Shown here: one piece after another, positions 43,307-51,730 of the stretch
Layout of the letters: each line of letters opens with the position of its first letter
How positions within the stretch are numbered: position 1 is the stretch's first letter
Assembly (NCBI GenBank): GCA_965220645.1
Contig: OZ244836.1
Span: forward strand, 3,410,001-3,474,000
Direction: 5' to 3'
Length of the DNA: 64,000 nucleotides
DNA from: Aldehydirespirator sp965220645
Lineage (GTDB): Bacteria; Actinomycetota; Acidimicrobiia; Acidimicrobiales; Aldehydirespiratoraceae
Notes under the pieces: model-generated
What the model was told of the DNA's origin: nothing
Database searches by the model: none
The model's input: only the letters and a program-made list of their open reading frames with translations
Position numbers and translations under genes: made by a program

Positions 43307-43486
43307 CGCCAACGATGTTCGCACACCGGCGGGGTCAACTGGCTGACCGGCTGGCTCCCGTTTCCTGCGGCATCCGGCGTTCGACGGGTCGCTGCTCCGC
43401 AGCACGCACAAAGCCCCGAACATGACAACCGGGCTCGAACAGGGCCGCGACGGACAGCCGGGGAGGCATCGCCCTAGATTGGGCTT

Positions 43487-44638
43487 GTGACTCATGCCCT
43501 GCCGGCTGCCGCCCAACGGATGGGCGGGTCGATCAGCGACCGCTCGGCGGAGATCGAGGCGCTGGGCACGCTGCCCATGGACCTGGTCGACGAGATCCGG
43601 CCGACCGGCGCGTTCCGGCTGTACGTGCCCGACGACCTGGACGGACCGGGAGTGACCGCCGTCGAGAGCCTGGAGGTCTTCGAGGAGTTCGCCTACCACG
43701 ACGGCTCGGTCGGCTGGTGCGTGTCCATCGCCGCGACCACGTCGCTGCTGGCGTCGTACCTGCCCGACCCCCATGCCAGGGACCTGTTCGGCGATCCTGG
43801 TGCCATCGGCGGGGGGTTCGTCATGCCTCGGGGCAGGGCCGTACCTACCGACGGCGGGCTGCGGGTGTCGGGGCGCTGGCCGTGGGGATCGGGCACCAAG
43901 CACTGCACCACGATCGGGGGCGGGTGCCTGGTGGTCGACTCCGACGGGCGACCCCAGCCCCGGGGCGACGGTCTGGCCGCACCCTTCGTGTTCATGGACC
44001 CCGGCGACATCGAGTTCATCGACACGTGGGACGTGGCCGGCCTCGCCGGCACCGGCTCGGTCGACTTCGAGGCGCACGACGTGTTCGTGCCCGAGGGCCG
44101 CTGGATGCAGATCGCGGACGGTCCGGTGCGGGACAACGTGTGGTCCCGGTTCTCGTTCTATGGGCTGCTGGCCAGCGGGGTGGCGGCCGCCGCAGTGGGC
44201 ATCGCTCGCCGCTCGATCGACGAGCTGGCGACGCTGGCCGGAACGAAGAATCCGCAGGGCAGCACGAGGACTCTGGCCGAGCGGGCCGCAACCCAGGCCG
44301 AGGTCGCGGTGGCTGAGGCGAGACTGGCAGCGGCATGGTCGCTGATGCTCGACGCCACCGATGACCCGTTCCAGGGCGCGCTGGCGGGACGGCCGTCCAC
44401 GGTCGATCAGAAGCGCCGGATCAGGCTGGCGGCCACTCACGCCACCCAGACCGCCGCCGATGTGGCCGCGTCGATGTTCAGGACCGCGGGCGGGGCCGCG
44501 GTGTACCGCACGAGTCCCATCCAGCGCTGCTTCCGGGACACCGCGGTGGCTGCCCAGCACGCCATGGTGGCGCCGAGGACGATGGAGACCGCCGGCCGCC
44601 TGCGCATGGGGCTCGACACGAACACAACCACGCTGTGA
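43487..44638 (+). CDS. Acyl-CoA-dehydrogenase-fold flavoprotein (HpaB/type-2 C-terminal)
   Basis: 383 residues from a GTG. The three-domain acyl-CoA dehydrogenase layout can be followed: N-terminal helices (EIRPTGAFRLYVPDDLDGPG), middle beta domain (DGGLRVSGRWPWGSGTKHCT, HDVFVPEGRWM) and C-terminal helices (TAADVAASMFRTAGGAAVYR, then TSPIQRCFRDTAVAAQHAMV). The last segments match the type-2 C-terminal domain of flavin-dependent monooxygenases and of the DszC/HpaB-like group more than fatty-acid enzymes; the catalytic Glu of beta-oxidation dehydrogenases is not evident. It is followed at 12 bp by an LLM oxidoreductase, and both would use flavin-type cofactors. Substrate unknown. Confidence 0.83.
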   Translation: MTHALPAAAQRMGGSISDRSAEIEALGTLPMDLVDEIRPTGAFRLYVPDDLDGPGVTAVESLEVFEEFAYHDGSVGWCVSIAATTSLLASYLPDPHARDLFGDPGAIGGGFVMPRGRAVPTDGGLRVSGRWPWGSGTKHCTTIGGGCLVVDSDGRPQPRGDGLAAPFVFMDPGDIEFIDTWDVAGLAGTGSVDFEAHDVFVPEGRWMQIADGPVRDNVWSRFSFYGLLASGVAAAAVGIARRSIDELATLAGTKNPQGSTRTLAERAATQAEVAVAEARLAAAWSLMLDATDDPFQGALAGRPSTVDQKRRIRLAATHATQTAADVAASMFRTAGGAAVYRTSPIQRCFRDTAVAAQHAMVAPRTMETAGRLRMGLDTNTTTL

Positions 44639-44650
44639 CGGGGTAATGAC

Positions 44651-45616
44651 GTGGTCGCCGTCGGGGTGAGCGTTCCGTGGGGGCTGTGGGGTCTGCCTCC
44701 GGGTGAGCAGCGCCGGATGCTCGGTGAGATCGCGGATACGGGCATCGACCATGTCTTCACCGCCGACCATGTGAGCTTCCGCGACGGCAGCGGCATGGAC
44801 GGTCTGGTGACCTTGGCAGCGCTAAGCGGGCTCGAGCCCAGGCTCGGCCTGCACCTGGGGGTGTACCTCCTCGCGCTGAGGCACCCCATGTTGGCTGCCC
44901 GCCAGATCGCCACGCTGGCCGAGGCTGCGCCGGGGCGGTTGACGGTCGGGGTGGGCGTGGGGGGCGACGACCGCCATGAGGTGGAGGTCTGCGATGTGGA
45001 CCCCGCGACGAGGGGCCGGCGCACCGACGTCGCGCTGGAGATCGTGCGGGCCCTGCTGGACGGGCAGACCGTCGACGGCGACGGCGAGTTCTTCAAGTTC
45101 CGGGGCGGGAGGATCCGGCCTGCGCCCGAGCCGGCAGTGCCCTTGGTGGTGGGAGGGCGCAGCGACTCCGCTCTTGAGCGGGCCGGTCGTCTCGGTGAGG
45201 GATGGCTGGCCGCGTGGTGCTCGCCCAGGCGGTTCGCGGAGGGCGTGGCCCGGGTCGAGGAGACCGGCGCAGGGCGGGACGTGGCAGGGCGGGACGTCGC
45301 AGGGCGGGACGTCGCAGGGCGGGACGTCGCATGGCGGGACGTCGCATGGCAGCACGGCCTGCAGCTGTGGCTCGGGGCCGGCGCGTCGCCGGCGGAGGGC
45401 CGCGGCCATGTGGCCGCGGCGATGGAGCGCTTCTACCGGATGACCTTCGAGCCCTTCGAGCGCTACACGCCGTGCGGCACCGCGGCCGACATCGCCGAGT
45501 TCCTTCAGCCGTATGTGACCGCTGGAGCCGCGACGCTGAACCTCACCCCGTGCGGCCCCGACCGCGCCACGGAGATCGAGACCGTCGCCGAGGTGAAGAG
45601 ACTCCTCGACGGCTGA
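44651..45616 (+). CDS. LLM-class F420-dependent-type oxidoreductase
   Basis: 321 residues of the luciferase-like superfamily. TGIDHVFTADHVSFRDG, LAARQIATLAEAAPGRLTVG and GVGVGGD match the barrel strands and the cofactor phosphate site; the C-terminal half carries PLVVGGRSDSALERAGRLGE. Within the protein a five-fold GRDVA/WRDVA repeat sits where the family has a short variable helix. Start is a GTG. Cotranscribed with the upstream acyl-CoA-dehydrogenase-like gene (12 bp gap). F420 use is inferred from the family; substrate unknown. Confidence 0.85.
   Translation: MVAVGVSVPWGLWGLPPGEQRRMLGEIADTGIDHVFTADHVSFRDGSGMDGLVTLAALSGLEPRLGLHLGVYLLALRHPMLAARQIATLAEAAPGRLTVGVGVGGDDRHEVEVCDVDPATRGRRTDVALEIVRALLDGQTVDGDGEFFKFRGGRIRPAPEPAVPLVVGGRSDSALERAGRLGEGWLAAWCSPRRFAEGVARVEETGAGRDVAGRDVAGRDVAGRDVAWRDVAWQHGLQLWLGAGASPAEGRGHVAAAMERFYRMTFEPFERYTPCGTAADIAEFLQPYVTAGAATLNLTPCGPDRATEIETVAEVKRLLDG
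45271..45345 (+). repeat. 15-bp minisatellite within the LLM gene
   Basis: Five consecutive units of the form AGGGCGGGACGTCGC (the first has GTGGC, the last starts ATGGC). Being a multiple of three, the array changes protein length without breaking the frame, adding a charged G/W-R-D-V-A helix. Confidence 0.95.
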
Positions 45617-45700
45617 ACATCACTCGCTCCAGTCGGGTTCTTTGACATATTTTCATGCTATTGAGTTGCAGACTGTCGAGGGACTGATACAGTAGGTCCC

Positions 45701-45967
45701 GTGGAGACGCTCGTGCAGGTCGTGACGGTTGCGTTGGCCGTGGTCGCCATCATCTGGCACCAGCAGCGAACAACCGACAGGCTGAGGGACAGCACGAACC
45801 GCGCCATCGAGAGACTCGGTGCAGGCGTGGCGGCAAACGGAGAGCGGCTAGCCCGCATCGAGGGGTTCCTAGGTGTCGGCATGCCGGAAGCGGCGGCGCC
45901 CAATGCCGCTGGTGCCGTGTCGCCGAAGCAGCCTCCGGGCGAATCTGAGAAGCCCGACCCGACGTAG
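45701..45967 (+). CDS. Small membrane-anchored coiled-coil protein
   Basis: 88 residues from a GTG: an N-terminal membrane helix (LVQVVTVALAVVAIIWHQQ), a heptad-patterned helix (TTDRLRDSTNRAIERLGAGV, then ERLARIEGFLG) and a Pro/Glu-rich tail. It resembles the many short actinobacterial proteins of this architecture with no known function. It lies alone after the LLM gene, 84 bp away; the AT-rich leader (TTTGACATATTTTCATGCTA, with a -35-like TTGACA) suggests its own promoter. Confidence 0.65.
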   Translation: METLVQVVTVALAVVAIIWHQQRTTDRLRDSTNRAIERLGAGVAANGERLARIEGFLGVGMPEAAAPNAAGAVSPKQPPGESEKPDPT

Positions 45968-45975
45968 GGCCGGCG

Positions 45976-46107
45976 TCAACCCAGGGCGAGGCGGGCTGCG
46001 GCTAGGTCGGCGGCTGCGAAGCCGGCCGACTTGAACAGCGTCATCTCGTCGGGGGTCGTGCGGCCGGGCATACCTTCGGCCTGAAGTTGGGGAGTCAATA
46101 GCCCGGG
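45976..46107 (-). pseudogene. Ornithine cyclodeaminase-family C-terminal remnant
   Basis: A frame without a start, ending in TGA: GMPGRTTPDEMTLFKSAGFA then AADLAAARLALG. The block GRT-x-x-DE-x-TLFKS-x-G is the conserved C-terminus of ornithine cyclodeaminase / mu-crystallin proteins. Only about 40 residues remain of a usual 310-330; the upstream part has been replaced by the end of the 708-residue membrane-anchored protein gene. It is a deletion scar. Confidence 0.7.
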
Positions 46108-46122
46108 CGCCGATCGCGGCTG

Positions 46123-48249
46123 CTACGGGACTTGGGCGATGAACCAGCGCGGCGGTTGGGCTTCGCCGCCAGAGGCCATGAGCGTTCCGCTCGGCCCGTC
46201 GGTGGCTTCGGAAGGCTCGGGCCGCGGGAACACCTGAACCTGGGCGATCACAAAGTCGCGGCCCACTGCGAACTGGGCCCACGACTCGCCCTCGTTCTCG
46301 TCGATGCCGAAGGCGTCGGCCAGGGTCTGCCATCCCCAGTTCGTTCCATCGGCTGACCAACCCACCCAGACCTCGGGCGTCTCGTACGTGCCGTCGCCCT
46401 CGGACAGGCCCGATTCGAGAATGGGGTTCAGGTCGTCCTCGGTGAAGGTCACGAGATCGGCGCCCGTGTCCGGGTCCTCGAAGACCACCGCGAACGACCC
46501 GTCGTCGTGGATCTCGCGCACACCGTCGGGTGTTGTGGCGGCGCCGACGGCCTCCGGTCCGAACTCGTAGACCGGGGTGTCCGCCGCGAGGTCCCACAAG
46601 GTGATGCCGCCTTCGGGCTCGTTGTAGCGCAGCTCATAGCCGTCCTTGGCGACCCGGCCCTCGGGCAACACGACGCCGGAACCGGCGGAGCCGTCCGTGT
46701 CCAACAGAAACGCCGGGACCGTTACACCGGCCGGACCGGCGGTTAGATCCCCGGCCGGCGCGAGTCCTTCGAACGTCGCCACCGTCGCCGGTGGCTGCCC
46801 GTCGTGGCCGCGCTGGACGCTCAACCCGTCGAAGGGATCCGACGCGGTGCGCCAGATCGTGCCGTCGGCTACGACGGTCCTACCGGAGTACTGATCCCAC
46901 GATGACTGCTCCTCGCTCCAGACGAGCCCGTCGGTCGAAGTGAGCACCAGCAGGTCCCGTTCAGCGAAGACCGTCAGCTCGAATCCACGCCCGGTGGACA
47001 CTCCCATGGCCCCGAGGCCGTCGTACTCGGCAGCCAACTCCATGGTCGAGCCGTCACTCGACAACACACTGATCCTGCCGCTCTCGACGCGGTCCAGTGC
47101 GGCCTCCTCCTCGTCGGTAAGACCCAGCTCCTCGATGCTCACGTACAGGATCTGCGCGCCTCCAAGCATGGGGGGCGTCGATGGATCATCTGGGTCGGGA
47201 GCATCGAACAGCGTGATCTCCAACGCGTCGTAGGGCGTTGCGAGCCAGGAGGCGGCCCTCTTGCCGTCGGGCAACAGGCCGCGGTCGGCAAGCAGCCCGA
47301 GCGCATCGAGGGTCGTGTAGCTCTGGACGACGAGCACGATGCGCTCACCCGACACCAGTGCCGACATCACCACCGACTGCTCCACCAGCCATGGCGACGA
47401 CGGCGTCGGGCCGGCGGAGACGCTGATGTCGAGTTCCGTCCAGGTCGTGCCCTCATCGTCGGAGAAGAACGCCCGTCTCGACGGAAGCCCCAGGGGCTCG
47501 TAGGCGAAGGAATCGGCGTCGGTGTCCGGGCCGGCGACGAGCCAGCGATCGCCGGAAATGTCGACTTGATCCGGGCTCACGCCCTCGGGCATGGGCACCT
47601 CGGTCCAGTCGGTGCCGTTGCTGCTGACGAGGATCTGTGCCGTCAGGTCGACCTGTTCGCCGCCGGAGGCCTGCTCGCCGCCGTCGACCCCCGCGCCGCC
47701 GAAGACCTGCCCGCCGAAGGGCCAGGCCCGAGCGAGCACGCGGCCGTCACCCACCGACTGGAGGATCGAGAGGTGCTCAATGCCGGGCTCGATCTCTGTC
47801 CACTCCAGCACCGGTCCCGTCGACAGCGCCTCGGGGGTCTGCGCCTCAGGTTCCTGCGGCTCGGGTGTGGGCGCCTTCGGTTCCTCCGCCTTGGGGGTGG
47901 ACGCCTGCGGTCGGGCGGGCTCATCCCCGTCGGGACTGGCGGACTGTTCGTCGGTGCCGGTTCCGGCGACGCTGCCTGTGCCGGAGGTTCCCGTGGGCGC
48001 GGCTCGCCCGAGGGTCGAATCAGATGCACCGCTGGTCTGCGGCGCAGCGGTCTCGGGGGCTGAAGGGTCCTCGGCGGTCACGAGCACAGTTCCGGTGCCG
48101 TCGCCATACAGCGCGTTCCAGGCCAGGACGCCACCGACCACCAGCACGACCGCGGCCACGCCGAGCACCCACCGCAGCGTCCGCGCCCTGGTCCGAACTG
48201 CGGTCTGCTCGCCGGAACCCGAACCGGATGGCGTCACATTGTCACCCAT
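46123..48249 (-). CDS. Membrane-anchored extracellular protein with Asp-box (BNR) motifs
   Basis: 708 residues. A short cytoplasmic tail, one membrane helix (LRWVLGVAAVVLVVGGVLAW) and a long low-complexity Thr/Pro/Glu stalk (about residues 55-145) lead to a beta-rich extracellular part. Several Asp-box-like turns are visible: SSNGTDWTEV, SDDEGTTWTEL, STDGLVWSEE and SADGTNWGW, the S-x-D-x-G-x-x-W pattern of sialidase-type beta-propellers. None of the other sialidase active-site residues (such as an Arg triad) can be assigned, so a binding or sensing propeller is as likely as an enzyme. Start ATG with no close RBS. It sits next to the Lrp regulator gene on the opposite strand. Confidence 0.7.
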   Translation of the reverse strand: MGDNVTPSGSGSGEQTAVRTRARTLRWVLGVAAVVLVVGGVLAWNALYGDGTGTVLVTAEDPSAPETAAPQTSGASDSTLGRAAPTGTSGTGSVAGTGTDEQSASPDGDEPARPQASTPKAEEPKAPTPEPQEPEAQTPEALSTGPVLEWTEIEPGIEHLSILQSVGDGRVLARAWPFGGQVFGGAGVDGGEQASGGEQVDLTAQILVSSNGTDWTEVPMPEGVSPDQVDISGDRWLVAGPDTDADSFAYEPLGLPSRRAFFSDDEGTTWTELDISVSAGPTPSSPWLVEQSVVMSALVSGERIVLVVQSYTTLDALGLLADRGLLPDGKRAASWLATPYDALEITLFDAPDPDDPSTPPMLGGAQILYVSIEELGLTDEEEAALDRVESGRISVLSSDGSTMELAAEYDGLGAMGVSTGRGFELTVFAERDLLVLTSTDGLVWSEEQSSWDQYSGRTVVADGTIWRTASDPFDGLSVQRGHDGQPPATVATFEGLAPAGDLTAGPAGVTVPAFLLDTDGSAGSGVVLPEGRVAKDGYELRYNEPEGGITLWDLAADTPVYEFGPEAVGAATTPDGVREIHDDGSFAVVFEDPDTGADLVTFTEDDLNPILESGLSEGDGTYETPEVWVGWSADGTNWGWQTLADAFGIDENEGESWAQFAVGRDFVIAQVQVFPRPEPSEATDGPSGTLMASGGEAQPPRWFIAQVP

Positions 48250-48605
48250 GATTCAGTCCCCTTCCGCCGGTACGCCGGTCCTGCCCCACGGGACGCTTCA
48301 CCATGCCAAGGCTTGCCCTTTCTATCTCTGCAGGCATCTCTGCAGTCGCTACATGTTCCAATCATGACTCATTGTGGTGGCCACACCCGGCGATAGTCCC
48401 TGACCAGGCGTGTCGCCTATAGCGAATATTACGTATTATCGACCAGCGCTCCCTTGAGATTGAATTGCTGTTTTCGGAATCAACAGCCCATTCAACATTA
48501 ATTACCGCATGGCAGATATAGAGTGACAACGTTTCTGCATTCCAAAGCTCCAGCCACTGCGCAAATCGATCTCAAGTGACGGAGAATGGCGGGAACAGGA
48601 CTAGT
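48250..48605. other. AT-rich divergent promoter region
   Basis: About 355 bp without a gene between the Asp-box protein and the Lrp regulator. The part around 48415-48510 is markedly AT-rich (AGCGAATATTACGTATTATC, then TTCAACATTAATTACC), unlike the surrounding DNA, as expected for regulated promoters or recently acquired DNA. No clear operator was identified. Confidence 0.55.
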
Positions 48606-49112
48606 ATGCGTGACCATCATTCCAGTAGCGTTTTCGATGTGAATTTGGATGACATCGACCTGAACATCGTGCGGATACTGCACGACGACGGCCGCAGCAG
48701 CTATAGCGACATCTCCAAGATCATCGGCGTCAGCGCCGGAACCGTCAGGAACCGGATCAGCCGGATGCGCTCCGCGGGACTGCTCTACTTCGATGTGTGG
48801 CTGGATCCCTACCGTTCGGGCCTGGGAGTGCATGCCACGCTGCTGATGAAGGTCCAGCCCCGGCAGTTGGCGGAGACGGCTGACGCGCTAGCCGACCTCG
48901 ACGAGACCGCGTATGTCGCCACACTGGCCGGCGCATACGACATCGTGGCGGACGTCTTCTGCCGCGACATTCTCGATCTTCGCCGCTTGATCCACGACAA
49001 GGTCCAGCAGATCGAGGGCGTGGTCGACGTGTCCACCAACCTCGTGACCGAGAACAAGCATCAAGCGAAGCTCAACACCCAAGGCGTCCTCACCTCGCCC
49101 AAGCACTTCTAG
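48606..49112 (+). CDS. Lrp/AsnC-family transcriptional regulator
   Basis: 168 residues. The N-terminal HTH (DDIDLNIVRILHDDGRSSYS, then DISKIIGVSAGTVRNRISRM) and the C-terminal RAM/ASNC ligand-binding domain (VHATLLMKVQPRQLAETADA, AYVATLAGAYDIVADVFCRD) are typical. Start chosen at the second ATG; a GTG ten codons upstream is an alternative. Members sense amino acids and act as octamers. Divergent from the Asp-box membrane protein gene, which is its most likely target by position. An ornithine cyclodeaminase remnant close by suggests that amino-acid genes once lay here. Confidence 0.88.
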   Translation: MRDHHSSSVFDVNLDDIDLNIVRILHDDGRSSYSDISKIIGVSAGTVRNRISRMRSAGLLYFDVWLDPYRSGLGVHATLLMKVQPRQLAETADALADLDETAYVATLAGAYDIVADVFCRDILDLRRLIHDKVQQIEGVVDVSTNLVTENKHQAKLNTQGVLTSPKHF

Positions 49113-49389
49113 CCGACTGCATATCCGCTTCGGATCAGCTTGGAGTGGTGGTTCTAAGTCGTGCGAGGGTGTCCGGCTCTGTTCGAGTTATCCGCATCAT
49201 TCACATTGACCGTTCGGGAGCTGTCGGGCTGCGGCGCAGTGATCCCCTTTCCCGGAGACACAGTCCGCCCAGGACCGGTCGTTTGCCGAGTTGAATTCGC
49301 GCCGCCGTCCTGGCTCAGCAATAACTCGTATTATTGATTCCAACCGCCAGCAAGAAGTCTCCGGGCGACCTCTGGGTGGCCGCAGAGTC

Positions 49390-49710
49390 TCAGTGAATGG
49401 CCGACAAGTAGTCGACCACTTCCTGCTCGGAGACCACGTCGGCGTATTTGGCGTCGAGATCGAACAGGTTGGCCTCGTGGATCTGCGGGTCACGATCTCC
49501 GCAGGCATCGCGCACGACGATGGGAACGAAGCCGTGCTGGCAGGCGTCGACCGCGGTGGCTCGAACGCATCCGCTGGTGGAGACGCCGGCGTGGATCAGC
49601 GTGTCGACGCCCATTGAGGTGAGTGTCGAGCCCAGATGCGTTCCGAAGAAGCCCGAGGCGTACTGCTTGACCACCACCACCTCGTCAGTGGTCGGCTCAA
49701 GCCCTTGGCC
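49390..49710 (-). pseudogene. Isochorismatase-family hydrolase, truncated (C-terminal half only)
   Basis: The last ~100 residues of a cysteine hydrolase related to N-carbamoylsarcosine amidase: VVVVKQYASGFFGTHLGSTL, then GVDTLIHAGVSTSGCVRATA with the catalytic Cys, and VDACQHGFVPIVVRDACGDR. The N-terminal half with the catalytic Asp (D-x-Q/N) is missing; the in-frame upstream sequence is the antisense of a nitrilase fragment and repeats. Probably non-functional. It faces head to head with the nitrilase remnant. Confidence 0.8.
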
Positions 49711-50240
49711 GTAGGCGCCCGGCTGCTGTGCAACAGCCTCAACTCCTTCGCCCGCGACGAGGCCAGCCTGCATGTGCCGGTGCGAGCCGCGGAGAACGGG
49801 GTGTGGGTAGCAGCAGCCAACAAGGTCGGCTCGCTGCTGCCGGCCGGGCGGGCCGCGGAGTTCTCCGAGGCGCTCGGGGTTCCCGCCGAGGCCCTTCAGG
49901 GCGCGGGCGAGAGTCAGATCGTCGACCCCGACGGCACGGTGGTGGTCAAGGCCCCGCCGACCGGCGAGGCGGTGGTGGCCGCCGACATCGACCTGTCGCG
50001 CTGCCGCCCACAGCGGCTGGATGGCCGCCGACCCCGGGTGTATGGCCCGCTGGCCCGGCCCGACACGGCCATTCCGGCACCGGCCCGGTGTGCGTGCGGG
50101 CCGCCCCCCACGACAGGATGCTGGTCGGGACCCTGCATCCCGGGCGAGCCGCCAACCGGGAAGTGTCCAAGGACATCGACCTGGTGGGCGGCCGGTCCCT
50201 GGCCGCGGCCTCCGTCCTGGCCAGTCGGGGCCAACGGGCC
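49711..50240 (+). pseudogene. Nitrilase-superfamily hydrolase, truncated (C-terminal part)
   Basis: Opens without a proper start at GARLLCNSLNSFARDEASLH and PVRAAENGVWVAAANKVGSL, the C-terminal half of carbon-nitrogen hydrolases (the AAEN and NKVG blocks). The catalytic Glu, Lys and Cys region is absent. Near 50085 the reading changes frame: continuation as TGPVCVRAAPHDRMLVGTLH occurs in another frame, pointing to a frameshift. The tail runs into the 31-bp tandem repeats. Product not expected to be active. Confidence 0.72.
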
Positions 50241-50356
50241 GGTAGCCGGCAGGAACCCGGGCCAACGGGCCGGTAGCCGGCAGGAACCCGGGCCAACGGG
50301 CCGGCAGGAACCCGGGCCAGCGGGCCGGTAGCGGCTAGCCGGCAGGAACCCGGGCC
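50229..50356. repeat. Tandem repeat derived from the 3' end of the citE-like gene
   Basis: Units of about 31 bp (GCCAACGGGCCGGTAGCCGG + CAGGAACCCGG) at 50230, 50261 and 50292, with a shortened unit at 50316 and the gene's own 3' end (to 50356) as the last member. The array thus extends outward from the stop codon of the HpcH/CitE-like gene. Confidence 0.92.
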
Positions 50357-51153
50357 AGCACGGAGCGGGCCTGGCGTATCACCGCAGCGTCGATGAACTG
50401 GCCGTCCAGCACGGCCACTCCGCGACCCTCGGCCTCGGCCGCGGCCAGAGCGGCCATCACCGCCTCGGCCCGGGCGATCTCGGCGGCCGACAGGGTGAAG
50501 GCGGCGTTCACCGGGGCCACCTGCTTGGGGTGGATGACCGAGCGTCCCCCGAAACCGAGCCGGCGCAGCGACTCGCTGGTGGCGATCAGACCCTCGGAGT
50601 CGTTGAGGTCGGTGTACACAGGCCCCCAGGGCGCCACTAGGCCGCGGCCCACCGAGGCCACCACCACCCGGGTGCGGATTGGCCACAACTCCAGCCCGTC
50701 GGGGGACGGCTGCATGCCCATGTCGGCGGCCAGATCGGCCTCACCCAGGGCCAGGCGCACCACCGCGGGCACCGCTGCGATCTCGTATATCTCGGCCACG
50801 CCTACCGCCGACTCGATGAGCGCCACAACCGGGCATCCGCCGAAGTCGGCCGAGCAGGCGGCCGGGTCGGCCTTGGGCACCACCACCCCGGCAAAGTCCA
50901 CGCCGTCGGCAACCAGCGACCGGATCATGGCGGCGTCGCCGTCGATCAGGTCGGGACGGTTGTTGATCCGCACGAACGCGGGCACCCCGGAGTTGGCCTT
51001 CAGCCAGCGGGCCACCGCCTCGCGGGCGACCGGCTTGGCCGCCTCGGCCACCGCATCCTCCAGGTCGCAGATGACGGCGTCGGCCCCCGAGGCCAGGGCC
51101 TTGTCGAAGCGCTCGGGGGTGTCGCCGGGAACGTAGAGAGAGGTGCGGGTCAT
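50335..51153 (-). CDS. HpcH/HpaI aldolase, citrate-lyase-beta (CitE)-like
   Basis: 272 residues of the CitE-like TIM-barrel family that cleaves or forms acyl-CoA such as citryl-, malyl- or citramalyl-CoA. TRTSLYVPGDTPERFDKALA, GADAVICDLEDAV and VPAFVRINNRP are the N-terminal signature; VVALIESAVGVAEIYEIAAV and ALGEADLAADMGMQ hold the metal-binding Glu and Asp; FGGRSVIHPKQVAPVN is the CoA-site loop. It is shorter than malyl-CoA lyases but normal for CitE-like proteins. No partner citrate lyase subunits are nearby. A repeat array abuts its stop codon. Confidence 0.88.
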   Translation of the reverse strand: MTRTSLYVPGDTPERFDKALASGADAVICDLEDAVAEAAKPVAREAVARWLKANSGVPAFVRINNRPDLIDGDAAMIRSLVADGVDFAGVVVPKADPAACSADFGGCPVVALIESAVGVAEIYEIAAVPAVVRLALGEADLAADMGMQPSPDGLELWPIRTRVVVASVGRGLVAPWGPVYTDLNDSEGLIATSESLRRLGFGGRSVIHPKQVAPVNAAFTLSAAEIARAEAVMAALAAAEAEGRGVAVLDGQFIDAAVIRQARSVLARVPAG

Positions 51154-51367
51154 GGCGGTGTGGACTCCTCGCGGCCTGCTTCACAAGGTTGACGCTGGTA
51201 GGGGCTCGCCCATACTGCGCGTCGAACGAAACGCCGTTCCTTTCGACGGAACACTACGCGGCCGACCGTACCCCTCACCACCAACACGACGACCCCCTCC
51301 CAACTCGTGACGACCAGGTCGCCACACACTGAAGAGGGCTCAGCACCACCAAATGCGGACCATCCCG
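51154..51367. other. Upstream region of the citE-like gene
   Basis: About 210 bp with no gene. CTTCACAAGG and a C-rich stretch are seen but no convincing promoter; TTTCGACGGAACACTACGCG may include a -35/-10 pair on the minus strand with poor spacing. Confidence 0.35.
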
Positions 51368-51500
51368 TGTAACACAGCTACCGGAGCCAGTGTCGCCCAA
51401 CTACCGGAGCCAGTGTCGCCCAGCTACCGGACCCGCGTCCCAAAGGTGAAACACACCTACCGGAGCCAACGCGTCAAGCATGTACCGGGACAACACAAAC
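51368..51500. mobile_element. Cluster of IS-end-like motifs
   Basis: The motif CTACCGGAGCCA appears at about 51378, 51401 and 51458, with variants CTACCGGACCC and TGTACCGGGAC, at 23 to 35 bp spacing. The first copy is embedded in a 22-base stretch identical to 8353-8374. No transposase frame lies here, so this is an end cluster or relic of an excised or degraded element. Confidence 0.6.
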
Positions 51501-51555
51501 CCGTTTCGGGACCGCATATTAGAAAATCCAATAGAAGATCGCCCCTGACGCGGTG

Positions 51556-51592
51556 AAGCCCAAGTCAGGGCACATACTCTGACCTGGGCTTT
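51556..51592. terminator. Hairpin 3' of tRNA-Met
   Basis: AAGCCCA-A-GTCAG pairs with CTGAC-C-TGGGCTT around a 13-base loop, with one mismatch. On the plus strand TTTT follows, so it would best stop rightward transcripts; on the minus strand it lies directly after the tRNA 3' end. Confidence 0.6.
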
Positions 51593-51595
51593 TGT

Positions 51596-51672
<77 letters not shown>

Positions 51673-51730
51673 GCGGGATTCTACCGGGCGCCACTAGCGG
51701 CCCGCAACGCCTCGGCGCCGAGCCGAGCCG

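Noticed and set aside
42182..44770. CorA gene extended to 862 residues
   Set aside because: The upstream part is antisense to a convincing acyl-CoA-dehydrogenase-like gene and lacks CorA homology; CorA length is normal from the internal ATG.
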